From: Deinococcus ruber
Lineage (GTDB): Bacteria; Deinococcota; Deinococci; Deinococcales; Deinococcaceae
Assembly: GCF_014648095.1 (NCBI RefSeq)
Contig: NZ_BMQL01000025.1
Span: forward strand, 1-64,000
Length of the DNA stretch: 64,000 nucleotides
Reading direction: 5' to 3'
Shown here piece after piece: positions 22,901 to 30,545 of the stretch. The first letter of the stretch is position 1. The number at the start of each line of letters is the position of its first letter. A program made the translations under genes and the position numbers. A model generated the notes under the pieces. That model was not told the origin of the DNA. It searched no databases and saw only the letters and a program-made list of their open reading frames with translations.

Positions 22901-23701
22901 GGCACGCTGGAGGAGCGCAGTCGCTTCAAGGGGCGGCATCTGGCGCGGCCTGTGGTGCCCGGCAGCGCGGGGTACTCGCTCGCGCCCCCGACTGGCCCGC
23001 ATCTGGAGCGGCTGGCGCAGCGGCGCAGCTTCCGGCGGTTTTCGCTCGAACTGCTCGAATCGGAGCTGCTGCGCTCGTGGCTGGGCGTGCTGCTTCCAGA
23101 CGCACTCAGTGGGCGGCGGCGCTACGCCTCGGCGGGCGACCTGTACCCGGTGCAGACGTACCTGTGGGTCAGGCCGGGCCGGGTGGAAGGGCTGCCCGCT
23201 GGCCTGTACGCGCTCGATGCCGGGGCGGGCGAGCTGCTGCCTGTGCCGGGGGCAGCGGCGCTCAGTCGCCGGGCGTATCACCCGCTCATCAATCGCCCGA
23301 TGTTCGACGAGGCGGCGTTCGCGCTGTTTCTGGTGGCCGAGCTGCGGGCCATTGCCCCGGTGTACGGCGATAAATCTCTGCATTTCGCCACGCTCGAAGC
23401 GGGCCTGATGACCGGGCTGCTGGAACTTCAGGCGGCGGGCACGGCACTGGGGCTGTGTCAGGTGGGCGAACTGAACGAAGCGCTGCTGGCCCCCACCCTG
23501 CGCCTGACGCGCACCCAGCGCCTGCTGCATTCACTGGTGGGCGGGCGGCTGGAAGCAGACAGTGCAGATGCTGCCCGCGCTGGCGGAATCTCCGACCTGC
23601 GCCCCTCTGTGCGGCTGGCCCGCCTTCACGAGCGTATTTCGCAGCTTCCAGACGCACAGGCGGCGTCGTTGCTGGCAGCCACCAGGAAGGAGCCGTCATG
23701 A
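19898..23701 (+). CDS. NRPS: heterocyclisation, cysteine adenylation (N-part) and thiazoline oxidase
   Basis: A 1,267-residue NRPS subunit. Residues 1-40 look like a docking helix. A Cy domain follows (FALTDIQHAYWIGR near 55; D188 and D193 in DMLILD; VGDFTSTVLLE near 340), which condenses and cyclises. The adenylation core has YTSGSTGLPKGV at about 662 and a specificity code D708 L709 Y712 N751 L777 S779 L803 I811 W812, the classic cysteine code. Motif A8 (GRVDRQVKLHGHRIELGEIE) is present but A9 and A10 are not: a SagB/nitroreductase-like oxidase (RRSFRRF at 1042; YASAGDLYPVQTYL) takes that place and the protein ends. The missing subdomain is on the next protein, which starts within this stop codon (ATGA). 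Predicted outcome: a thiazole. Confidence 0.94.
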   Translation: MTTTTPSTASLSPDEKRALLLRLLRERGKLAEQTPPAAVSAPLPRLIPDPAQRFEPFALTDIQHAYWIGRSDSLELGGVGAHIYSEFDLPITDTARMSRAWRQVVERHDLLRMVVRPDGRQQVLEHVPAYEIAEGDLRGLSLEQQEDALGRSREAMQARRYDPGEWPMFAAQVFRLQDGLSRVCISFDMLILDLRSFQIVLEEWFQFYADPGLTLPPLPITFRDYLSAQATLRGSEAEQQAQAYWFARAEELPPAPPLPLRRPSPEHDTRTFTRRRAELPPERWKRLKAQAAASGLTPAAVLLGAFSQVLAGWSGERHFTLNLTVFNRLPLHPAVPKLVGDFTSTVLLECDLRPTEPFTARVSRLQEQLFADLEHRALSGVRVQRELARLHGAARALRPVVFTSHLAGGLEAGDSFAPVLPVQVVYGLSQTPQVSLDHQVYEQGGSLIMQWDTRDGLYPPGLLDEMFAANVALLNVLIDDPRTWTATQHALAPLPEAEPPQTFHDPFSSPATLHSLFEDRAAQQPHAPALISGTRTLTYHELEQRSAALAASLNTRGGVVAVVLERGWEGVVAILGVLRAGAAYLPIDPDVPEERLKLLLNSSGAATVLTHSSRTHPQLHATLTRVLPPSAHLLSIEDAFSPADTPILARPVQPTDLAYIIYTSGSTGLPKGVMIDHRGAVNTVLDVNARYRVTTDDVVLGVSALTFDLSVYDVFGTLAAGATLVLPDHAGRRDPRHWLTLVQAHGVTVWNSVPALLGLLLEVTPDTRLLSTLRLILLSGDWIPLPLMSRVLHELPAARVVSLGGATEASIWSVLYEVQALDPHWSSIPYGRAMTHQQMHVLDASLNPAPDHVPGELFIGGVGLALGYWRDAERSAERFFYHPRTGERLYRTGDLARRLPGGTLELLGRVDRQVKLHGHRIELGEIEAALRGLPEVQEALVMLRPDARGRPALSAYVVPDVELVQAAAMPPEVMAELIESAEVLHPFSSGDPALDQELALLGTLEERSRFKGRHLARPVVPGSAGYSLAPPTGPHLERLAQRRSFRRFSLELLESELLRSWLGVLLPDALSGRRRYASAGDLYPVQTYLWVRPGRVEGLPAGLYALDAGAGELLPVPGAAALSRRAYHPLINRPMFDEAAFALFLVAELRAIAPVYGDKSLHFATLEAGLMTGLLELQAAGTALGLCQVGELNEALLAPTLRLTRTQRLLHSLVGGRLEADSADAARAGGISDLRPSVRLARLHERISQLPDAQAASLLAATRKEPS

Positions 23702-25464
23702 CCGCCCCCCTCACGCCAGTGCAGCGCGAACTGCTGGCGGCCCTGCTGCCTGCCGCCGACCTCAGCGCCGCGCCCACCGAGGCCGAGCTGCTGGCGGCCA
23801 TCGTGCGCGGTCTGGAACGGCAGTTGCCCGCCCACCTGCTGCCGCGTGCTTACGCTGTGCTGCCTGCCTTTCCGCTCACCCGCAACGGCAAAATTGACCT
23901 GGATGCGCTGCCAGACGTGAAAGCAGGCATGGCAGGCGAGGTGGCCGCCCCCAGAAGCGACACCGAGCGCAGGCTGGCCGCGCTCTTCTGCGAAGTGCTG
24001 GGGCGCGAGCAGGTCGGCATTCACGATGATTTCTTCGTGCTGGGCGGCGATTCGCTGCTCGCCACCGAACTGGGCGTGAAGGTGACGGCGGCGTTCGGCG
24101 TCGAGTTGCCCATCGCGCTGGTGTTCAGTGCGCCGAGCGTGGCGGGGCTGGCAGCGGGCATCGCCTCGGTGCGGGCACTGACACCGGAACAGCCGCCGGA
24201 ATCCGAGATAGACCTGTCTGTTCTGGGACTGAGCGACGCCGAAACCGCGCAGCCGGGCGGCCTGGAGCAGCCCACCGCCGCGCTGAGGCCGGATATTACA
24301 TTGGATGACGACATCTGGCCCGCAGCGGGAGAGACCGCACCCGACCCGGCGGCGTGGCGACACATCTTTCTGACGGGTGGAACGGGGTATTTCGGCGCTC
24401 ATCTGCTGGCCGAATTGCAGAGCCGAACACAGGCGACGGTTCACTGTCTGGTGCGGGCTGCCACAGCGCAGGACGCGCTGGAACGCCTGCGGATTGCTCA
24501 GCGCCGTTACCTGCCGCAGCGCCCGCTCGACGAATCGAGAATCCGTGCCGTTCCCGGCGACCTGACGCAGCCGCGCTTCGGGCTGGGTGAAGCGGCGTTT
24601 GCTGCACTGGCAGACGCCACAGACGCGATTTTCCATGCCGGAGCCAACGTCAATTTCGCGTACTCCTATGCCACCCTCAAACCCGCCAACGTGGGTGCGT
24701 GTCAGGACATCTTCCGGCTGGCGGTGCGCGGGCGGTTGAAATCGGTGCAGTTCATCAGCACCGTCAACATCTTTTCCAGTCCCAGGCTGGCGGGGCGGGC
24801 CAGCATTCCCGAATCCGAAGACATTTCCGCGCTTCCAAGCGTGATTGGCGGCTACGCCCAGAGCCGCTGGGTGGCCGAAGGTGTGGCGCGGCTGGCGCGG
24901 GCGCGGGGCATTCCGGTCAGCATCTACCGCCCCGGCATCATCGGCGGAGACAGCAGCAGCGGCGTCAGCAACGAGAACGACGCGCTGTGCCGCCTGTTTA
25001 AAGGCTGCGTGCAGCTGGGCGTGATTCCGCAGCTTTCCAGCCAGCTCAATATCGTGACTGCCGAGTATGCGGCGGCGGGAACAGTCGCCCTGGCGCTGAA
25101 CGCCGACGCGCTGGGCGGCACCTACCATCTGGTAAACGGCGAGCCGAGTCCGCTGGGAGCGCTGTTCGGATACCTGCGAAGCTACGGCTACGCGCTCGCA
25201 TCCACCGATTACGGCGACTGGCAGGCCCGAATCGAGGCGGCGGGGCCAGCCAACGCGCTGTATCCGCTGCTGCCGATCATCGCGCACCTCAGCGTGGGCG
25301 AGGCCACCGGGCTGAAATACCCGCACTTCGAGGGGGCCGGGGCCGCCCGGTTGCTGCTGCCGCTGGGCATCGAATGTCCGAATATCGGGGCCGATCTGGT
25401 GCGGCGGTATCTCGGCGGCATGGTCGCCAGCGGCTTTCTGCCCGCACCGGGGGCACCCTCATGA
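23698..25464 (+). CDS. NRPS: adenylation C-terminal subdomain, PCP and terminal reductase
   Basis: A 588-residue protein that completes the preceding subunit. Residues 30-75 carry A9 (LPAHLLP) and A10 (FPLTRNGKIDL) with the catalytic Lys65, the part of the adenylation domain absent from the upstream gene. A PCP follows with Ser119 (GGDSLL). From about residue 220 there is a thioester reductase: NAD(P)H motif TGGTGYFG (226-233), FISTVNIF, and the active-site Tyr386. Four residues after the Tyr, where a Lys is expected, there is Arg390 (YAQSRW). Such domains release the PCP-bound acid as aldehyde or alcohol. AGGAAGGAG stands seven bases before the ATG, which overlaps the previous stop, so the split is genuine and translationally coupled. 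Confidence 0.93.
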   Translation: MTAPLTPVQRELLAALLPAADLSAAPTEAELLAAIVRGLERQLPAHLLPRAYAVLPAFPLTRNGKIDLDALPDVKAGMAGEVAAPRSDTERRLAALFCEVLGREQVGIHDDFFVLGGDSLLATELGVKVTAAFGVELPIALVFSAPSVAGLAAGIASVRALTPEQPPESEIDLSVLGLSDAETAQPGGLEQPTAALRPDITLDDDIWPAAGETAPDPAAWRHIFLTGGTGYFGAHLLAELQSRTQATVHCLVRAATAQDALERLRIAQRRYLPQRPLDESRIRAVPGDLTQPRFGLGEAAFAALADATDAIFHAGANVNFAYSYATLKPANVGACQDIFRLAVRGRLKSVQFISTVNIFSSPRLAGRASIPESEDISALPSVIGGYAQSRWVAEGVARLARARGIPVSIYRPGIIGGDSSSGVSNENDALCRLFKGCVQLGVIPQLSSQLNIVTAEYAAAGTVALALNADALGGTYHLVNGEPSPLGALFGYLRSYGYALASTDYGDWQARIEAAGPANALYPLLPIIAHLSVGEATGLKYPHFEGAGAARLLLPLGIECPNIGADLVRRYLGGMVASGFLPAPGAPS

Positions 25465-26966
25465 CCGCTGGCTGGACGCTGAGTGCCGAGCAGAGCCGCT
25501 CGCTGGCGACCCTGTGCGGCGGAAACCGGGCGGTGCTGGGTGTGGCGGCGCAGGTGGCAACCCGGCAGCGCAGATCGCTGGAGTGGCACGCCCGCAGCCT
25601 GGACAGTGTGGCGGCGGGACGCTCGCAGTTGCCGTATTTCAGTCCGCTGTTGCCGATCTGTACCGAATCGGCGCAGGGGCCGCATGTGTGGTGCGCCGAC
25701 GGACACCGCTACATCGATGCCCACATGGGTTACACCTCCGGCATCCTGGGCCACAACCCGCCGGAGGTGGTGGAGGGGCTGCGGGCAGCGCTGGGACGCA
25801 GGCCAGGAGCGGGCTACTTCGTGCAGGAGGGTGTCGAGCTGGCGGAACTGGTGTGCGAACTGGTGCCGGGCCTGGAGCGGGTCGCCTTTCTGCACTCCGG
25901 GGCCGACGCGGTGACGGCGGCGCTGCGGTTGGCCCGCGCCCACACGCGCCGCACGCTCATCGCCAAGTTCGAGGGCTGCTATCACGGCTGGCACGAAAGC
26001 GGGCTGGTCAATACCGCGCTCACCTGGGCGGGCAGACCGGGCGAGGGGCCGCTCGGCAGCATCGTGCCCGAGTTTGCCACGGGCGGCATGCCGCACTCGG
26101 CGGGCGCAGAGTTCCTGATCCTGCCCTACGGCGACGCGCTGGCGCTGGAGCTGATCGAGCGGCATGCCTCCGAGCTGGCGGGCGTGCTGCTCGACCCTGT
26201 TCCGCGCTTCATGATGAACGATCTGGCCGGGGCGCAGGCGTTTACCCAGCGGCTGCGCGACCTGACGGCGGCGCTGAACATCCCGCTGATCTTCGACGAG
26301 GTGGTCACGGGCTTTCGCCTCGCGCCGGGCGGGGTGGCGCAGGCGTTCGGCATTCGCCCCGACCTGAGTGTGTTCGGCAAGATCACGGCGGGCCTGGGTG
26401 TTCCGCTCAGCATGGTGGGCGGGCGGGCCGAGCTGCTCAGCCGCGCCAGTACCGCCGGGCTGGTGGGCGATTACGTGGGCCAGAAGGTCTGGATGAGCAC
26501 CACGCACGCGGCCAATTCGCTGGCTCTGACGGCCTCGCTGCTGCAACTGCGCTCGCTGAGGGCAGCGGGGCCGGAGCTGTTCGCCCCCCTCGACGCCCAC
26601 CACGCGCACATCGGGGAAGCAGTGCGGCGAATCGCTGCCGAGCTGGGCATTCCGGTGCGCCTCGACGGACACGCCCGGCTGTACTCGATGTTCAGCTTTC
26701 AGACCGATCCGCCCGACCCGGCGGCCCTTTCTGCGGCAGCGGCAGACGCGCACAATCCGGCCCGCTCCTATTTTCGCTCGTTCACCCCCGGCAACGTGCG
26801 GGCGGCGCGGCTGCTGACGCTGTATCTGCGGCTTCAGGGCGTGTACATGGAGACGCTGCCCACGCTCGACCTGTCGGCGGCGCACACCGCAGACGACGCC
26901 GCGCAGCTCGTGTCCGGACTGGAAACGGCGCTGGGCAGCATGCAGCGGCACGGGGTATTCCTGTGA
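25461..26966 (+). CDS. Class III PLP aminotransferase (GSA aminomutase-like)
   Basis: A 501-residue aminotransferase of fold type I related to glutamate-1-semialdehyde aminomutase. Seen: FLHSGADAVTAALRLAR (PLP phosphate site), FEGCYHGWHE, the aspartate of FDEVVTGFR, and the Schiff-base Lys307 in FGKITAGLGVP. It is not hemL itself: the usual GGG after the lysine is altered and it sits inside a biosynthetic operon. It overlaps the reductase gene by ATGA, so the likely substrate is the aldehyde released by that domain, giving a primary amine. Related enzymes act on carrier-bound chains in other PKS/NRPS systems, which is the main alternative. Confidence 0.9.
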   Translation: MTAGWTLSAEQSRSLATLCGGNRAVLGVAAQVATRQRRSLEWHARSLDSVAAGRSQLPYFSPLLPICTESAQGPHVWCADGHRYIDAHMGYTSGILGHNPPEVVEGLRAALGRRPGAGYFVQEGVELAELVCELVPGLERVAFLHSGADAVTAALRLARAHTRRTLIAKFEGCYHGWHESGLVNTALTWAGRPGEGPLGSIVPEFATGGMPHSAGAEFLILPYGDALALELIERHASELAGVLLDPVPRFMMNDLAGAQAFTQRLRDLTAALNIPLIFDEVVTGFRLAPGGVAQAFGIRPDLSVFGKITAGLGVPLSMVGGRAELLSRASTAGLVGDYVGQKVWMSTTHAANSLALTASLLQLRSLRAAGPELFAPLDAHHAHIGEAVRRIAAELGIPVRLDGHARLYSMFSFQTDPPDPAALSAAAADAHNPARSYFRSFTPGNVRAARLLTLYLRLQGVYMETLPTLDLSAAHTADDAAQLVSGLETALGSMQRHGVFL

Positions 26967-28033
26967 TCGAAGTTCGGCCTTTTGACGGCGACCCCGCCGA
27001 CCTCGCGGCGTTCATCAACGCCTGCTGGAATGATCGCTATCTTGCCCGCGACCTGATTCCGACGTACACCGCCGCCGATCTGTGCTGGCAGATGCTGGAC
27101 TCTCCAGACCGTTCGTTTCATCTGGCGGCCTACGACGGCCCTGAGCTGGTGGGCTGTTTTCTGGCCGACCGCGTGCGGGTGCGGCTGAACGGGCAGACGA
27201 TAGAGGGGACGCAGGGCAGCTATCTCAGCGTTCACCCCGAGTACGGCACACGCGGCGTGGCGACCCGGCTGATCAATACGCTGGAGCGGCTGCACCGCGC
27301 CCACGACCTGAAGTTCTTTCTGGGCTACGTCAACGCCTCTCCCACGTCGAGCGCTTACAAGTTCTGGTCGTCGTTCCAGCGCACCTTTCCGAAGCGTTAC
27401 CGCACGTTGGGGCCGGTGCATTTCTGGATGCGCTTTCTGAAGGCGGGCCGCATGGCATCCGAACTGGACAACGCTGCCGAGGCGCTGGGATTGAAGGCGC
27501 TGTCTGTGCTTCAGCCCGCGCCCGCAGCCCGCGCCGGGTCGTCCGTTCGTGCGCTGCGTTCCGGCGATCTGGCCGCCTGCCATCTGCTGCTCGATGCCGG
27601 GGCGCAGCGTCACCGCCTCGCGCAGCTCTGGGACGCTGATTCGCTGCGTCACGAACTCGCCACGTCACCGGTTTCGCGCACCCTGGTGTCCTCGAATGGC
27701 AGCGGCGTTCAGGGCCTCGCCACCTCGTTTCACTGGCCCATGCAGGGGCGGGGCCGCATTCCCGCCGAGGTGATCGATCTGCTGCTCTTCACTGACCTTT
27801 CGGCAGCAGGAAAACGCGAGCTGCTGCGCTCCTGCGTGGCTGATATCGCGGCACGCGGGGCGTGGGTCGCCGTGCTGCCGCGCCCCGATTTCCGCGACGC
27901 CGCCACTTTCCTGGCCTGCGGGTTCGTGCCGATTCCAGCCGTCTGCACCCTGATGACGCTGTTTCCCTCGGCAGAGCTGGACTGGTCGGAGCTGAGTGGG
28001 GCGGGGGAGAGGGGAGCGCTGCGGTTCCGCTGA
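26963..28033 (+). CDS. GNAT N-acyltransferase with a second degenerate GNAT-like half
   Basis: A 356-residue protein starting at a GTG that overlaps the aminotransferase stop (GTGA). The N-terminal half is a GNAT domain with the acyl-CoA motif (LSVHPEYGTRGVATRLINTL, about residues 88-107), where R-G-V-A stands for the usual RxxGxG/A loop. The C-terminal half (about 190-340) restarts with VRALRSGDLAACHLLL and has the general GNAT layout without a clear CoA loop, so it may be structural. Placed right after the aminotransferase, the simplest role is acylation of the new amine. It could instead acylate another position; the donor is unknown. Confidence 0.8.
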   Translation: MIEVRPFDGDPADLAAFINACWNDRYLARDLIPTYTAADLCWQMLDSPDRSFHLAAYDGPELVGCFLADRVRVRLNGQTIEGTQGSYLSVHPEYGTRGVATRLINTLERLHRAHDLKFFLGYVNASPTSSAYKFWSSFQRTFPKRYRTLGPVHFWMRFLKAGRMASELDNAAEALGLKALSVLQPAPAARAGSSVRALRSGDLAACHLLLDAGAQRHRLAQLWDADSLRHELATSPVSRTLVSSNGSGVQGLATSFHWPMQGRGRIPAEVIDLLLFTDLSAAGKRELLRSCVADIAARGAWVAVLPRPDFRDAATFLACGFVPIPAVCTLMTLFPSAELDWSELSGAGERGALRFR

Positions 28034-28089
28034 AGCTGTCCGTTTTCGGTGAAGGTGTTTGTTTCAGGCGAACTGAGAGAGGAGACTCC

Positions 28090-29517
28090 ATGCCCAATCT
28101 GAACAGTGTGCCCGCTGCCCGGCGCTATCTGGAAACCAATCTGCATCAGCGGCAGGTCAACAAGGTGCTGCACAGTTTTCCGTCGCCGCGTTTTTGGAAG
28201 GACAGAGAGCGTGGCCCGCTGGACGTGCGCCCGCCCGGCACCGACGCTCCGAGCTGCGAGCTGTATGTGGCGCTGCCGTTCTGCCTGGTCACGCAGCCGT
28301 CTCACTGCGGCTACTGCCTGTTTCCCACCGAGGGCTATCAGAATCAGGATCAGCTGGAGGTGTACCTGAACGCGCTGGAGCGGGAAGGCGAGCAGTACCG
28401 GGAGCGCTGGCAGGCACTGGAGCCGCGCAGCATCTTCATCGGCGGCGGCACGCCCAATCTGCTCAAGGTGCATCAGTATCCGCGCCTGCTGAACATGATT
28501 TACGGGCTGCTGCCCAGTCTGCCGCCGGGCACCCCAGTCACGCTGGAAGGCATTCCGCAGCTCTTCAGCCGCGACAAACTGCTTGCCATGAAAGATCACG
28601 GCGTCACGCGCATCAGCATGGGGGCGCAGCAGCTCGACGCGGGCCTCAGCCGCCTGAGCGGGCGAATGCAGCAGCCAAAACACGTGTTTCAGGCGGTGGA
28701 ATGGGCCGCCGAGCTGGGTCTGGGCTGCAACGTCGATCTGATCTACGGCTGGCCGCAGCAGACCCCCGCGCACATGCGCCGCGACCTGCAAGACCTGATG
28801 GCAAGCGGCGTGCAGCACATCACGCATTACGAGCTGAACGTGGGTGGGGCCACCGATTTTGCGCTGAATCACCGCGACGAGTTGCCCTCGCCGGAACTGG
28901 TGCGCGAGATGTACTTCGGGGCGGCAGAGCTGCTGGCACAGGGCGGGTACGCGCAGCTCACCCCCTCCGATTTTCAGAAAGTGGAGCCGGGTGCCGCGCC
29001 GGGGTTCGTCTACGAGGAATGCCGCCGCAGCTTCGATGCCCACGATGTCTGGGCCTGGGGCTACGCGGCGATCAGCGATTTCCCGAATCATCACCACTCA
29101 CAGGAAGCGGGCGGCTGGACCTTCATGAATCAGCGCAATCTGCCCGGCTATTACGGGCTGCTGAATGACGGGAAAATCCCCGTCGAATGCGGCTACGCCC
29201 GCAGCCCCGCCGATCTGAGGCTGTCGCTGTTGTTTCGCAATCTCCAGTCGCTGAGCGTGGACACAGCGAGCTATCGCCACAATTTCGAGCGCGACGTGCT
29301 GGAGGAGTTTTCTCCGATCTGGCAGGCCTGCGCGGAACTGGGCCTGCTGCATATCAGCCCGGAAGCCATCCGTCTGACCCCAGAAGGCGCTTACCGCGTG
29401 CCGCTCATCCAGACCGCGTTGATGCAGGGCCGGGTCGAGGAGATCACCGAGGCGCATTTTGCTCAGCTCAGGGCAGCGGCGGGTCGTGTGGATGCCGGGC
29501 GCGGGGCCGCCCCATGA
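28090..29517 (+). CDS. HemN-like radical SAM enzyme with expanded cysteine motif
   Basis: A 475-residue radical SAM protein of the coproporphyrinogen oxidase/HemW and class C methyltransferase group. The cluster cysteines are C65, C73 and C76, spaced CX7CX2C (PFCLVTQPSHCGYC) in place of the usual CX3CX2C. Downstream are FIGGGTPNLL (SAM binding), RISMGAQQLD and NVDLIYGWPQQTP, all HemN-like. The C-terminal half resembles the HemN C-domain. In a thiazole-forming operon the best guess is C-methylation like the class C enzymes that modify thiazoles (TbtI), but a true haem enzyme role is excluded only by context. RBS GAGAGGAGA precedes the ATG at 28090; the frame is open upstream without family sequence. 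Confidence 0.88.
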   Translation: MPNLNSVPAARRYLETNLHQRQVNKVLHSFPSPRFWKDRERGPLDVRPPGTDAPSCELYVALPFCLVTQPSHCGYCLFPTEGYQNQDQLEVYLNALEREGEQYRERWQALEPRSIFIGGGTPNLLKVHQYPRLLNMIYGLLPSLPPGTPVTLEGIPQLFSRDKLLAMKDHGVTRISMGAQQLDAGLSRLSGRMQQPKHVFQAVEWAAELGLGCNVDLIYGWPQQTPAHMRRDLQDLMASGVQHITHYELNVGGATDFALNHRDELPSPELVREMYFGAAELLAQGGYAQLTPSDFQKVEPGAAPGFVYEECRRSFDAHDVWAWGYAAISDFPNHHHSQEAGGWTFMNQRNLPGYYGLLNDGKIPVECGYARSPADLRLSLLFRNLQSLSVDTASYRHNFERDVLEEFSPIWQACAELGLLHISPEAIRLTPEGAYRVPLIQTALMQGRVEEITEAHFAQLRAAAGRVDAGRGAAP

Positions 29518-30530
29518 CGGCTTTTTCGTCCAGCATCCAGGCGGTGGCGGTGCATCTGCCGTCCAGAACCGAGACCAATGCCCAGCTGCACGCGCAGATG
29601 CCCGAGTGGAACGTGCTGGAGGCCGCGAAACATACCGGAGTGGAGGTGCGCCACCTGAGCGCCCCCGACGAGACGGCGCTCGATCTGGCCGAGCAGGCCT
29701 GCCTGAAGCTGTTGGCCGAGCATCCGGGGCTGCCGGAGACGCTCGATCTGCTGCTGTTCTGCACCCAGACGCCCGATCAGCGGCTGCCGGGCAACGCCTG
29801 CCTGCTGCACGGGCGACTTAATCTTCCTTCGCGTGTCGGGGCGCTCGATATCAATCTGGCCTGCTCGGGCTTTACTTACAGCCTGATCGTGGCAAACGGC
29901 CTGATCGAATCGGGAGCCGTCCAGCGCGTGCTGATCGTGACCGCTGATACCTACACCAAACTCATTTCCCCGGAAGACCGCTCGACACGGCTGCTCTTCT
30001 CAGACGGGGCGGCGGCCACGCTCCTGACGCGCTCGTACGGTTCCTCGCGCTTTCTCGGCTCGGCGTGGGGCACCGACGGCAGCCTGAGCGCGGCCTTCTG
30101 CGTGCCGGGCGGCGCGGCGCGTCTGCCCACGCCGCCCGAGCCGCTGGAAGCGGTGCAGGACGGCCCCAACCGCCGCACCCGCGACCAGATCGCCATGAAC
30201 GGAAAGACCATGTTGCAGTTTACGTACAGCATGGTTCCGCCGCACCTGCGAGCGCTCGTCGCCGCGCATGGCCTCACGCTCGACGACGTTCAGCACTTCC
30301 TGTTCCATCAGGCGTCGGGGATGGTGCTGGGCGGATTGCAAGCCCGGCTGAAGCTCGACGAGACCCGCCTGCACCGCAACCTCGCCGCAACGGGCAATAC
30401 CGTCTCGGCCTCGATTCCTATTCTGCTGCACGATACTCTGAAGGCAGGCCACATCCGGCGCGGTGAAACGCTGCTGCTCAGCGGCTTCGGCGCGGGCCTG
30501 TCGTGGGCCAGCGTGCTGCTCTCGTACTGA
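29514..30530 (+). CDS. 3-oxoacyl-ACP synthase III (KAS III) family protein
   Basis: A 338-residue FabH-like thiolase-fold enzyme with an intact catalytic triad: Cys117 (NLACSGF), His265 (FHQASG) and Asn295 (GNTVSAS). It overlaps the radical SAM gene by ATGA and is followed 15 bases later by a free ACP. KAS III enzymes start fatty acid or polyketide chains by condensing an acyl-CoA with malonyl-ACP; some in natural product clusters instead move acyl groups to O or N. Here it could make the starter for the PKS with the ACP, or attach an acyl group late in the pathway. It is diverged enough that housekeeping FabH is unlikely, though this rests on context. Confidence 0.9.
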   Translation: MTAFSSSIQAVAVHLPSRTETNAQLHAQMPEWNVLEAAKHTGVEVRHLSAPDETALDLAEQACLKLLAEHPGLPETLDLLLFCTQTPDQRLPGNACLLHGRLNLPSRVGALDINLACSGFTYSLIVANGLIESGAVQRVLIVTADTYTKLISPEDRSTRLLFSDGAAATLLTRSYGSSRFLGSAWGTDGSLSAAFCVPGGAARLPTPPEPLEAVQDGPNRRTRDQIAMNGKTMLQFTYSMVPPHLRALVAAHGLTLDDVQHFLFHQASGMVLGGLQARLKLDETRLHRNLAATGNTVSASIPILLHDTLKAGHIRRGETLLLSGFGAGLSWASVLLSY

Positions 30531-30545
30531 TTTCTGGGAGGCTCT

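Noticed and set aside
21368..23530. A 720-residue antisense frame over the Cy-A-Ox NRPS, and similar ones at 48865-51171 and 40808-43252
   Set aside because: They mirror genes with clear motifs and have no start context or family pattern.
23690..23710. The split adenylation domain as a sequencing or frameshift error
   Set aside because: The second gene has a strong, well-spaced ribosome-binding site, an ATGA overlap like its neighbours, and a plausible new N-terminus before A9. Resequencing would settle it, but the evidence favours a true fission.
25514..26962. Upstream extension of the GNAT frame through the aminotransferase gene
   Set aside because: It is an out-of-frame reading of the aminotransferase; the GTG at 26963 has the typical overlap.
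25461..26966. The aminotransferase as housekeeping hemL, with the radical SAM protein as hemN
   Set aside because: Both diverge at key motifs (GKITAGLG; CX7CX2C) and are coupled within a PKS/NRPS operon, so a haem cluster is unlikely.
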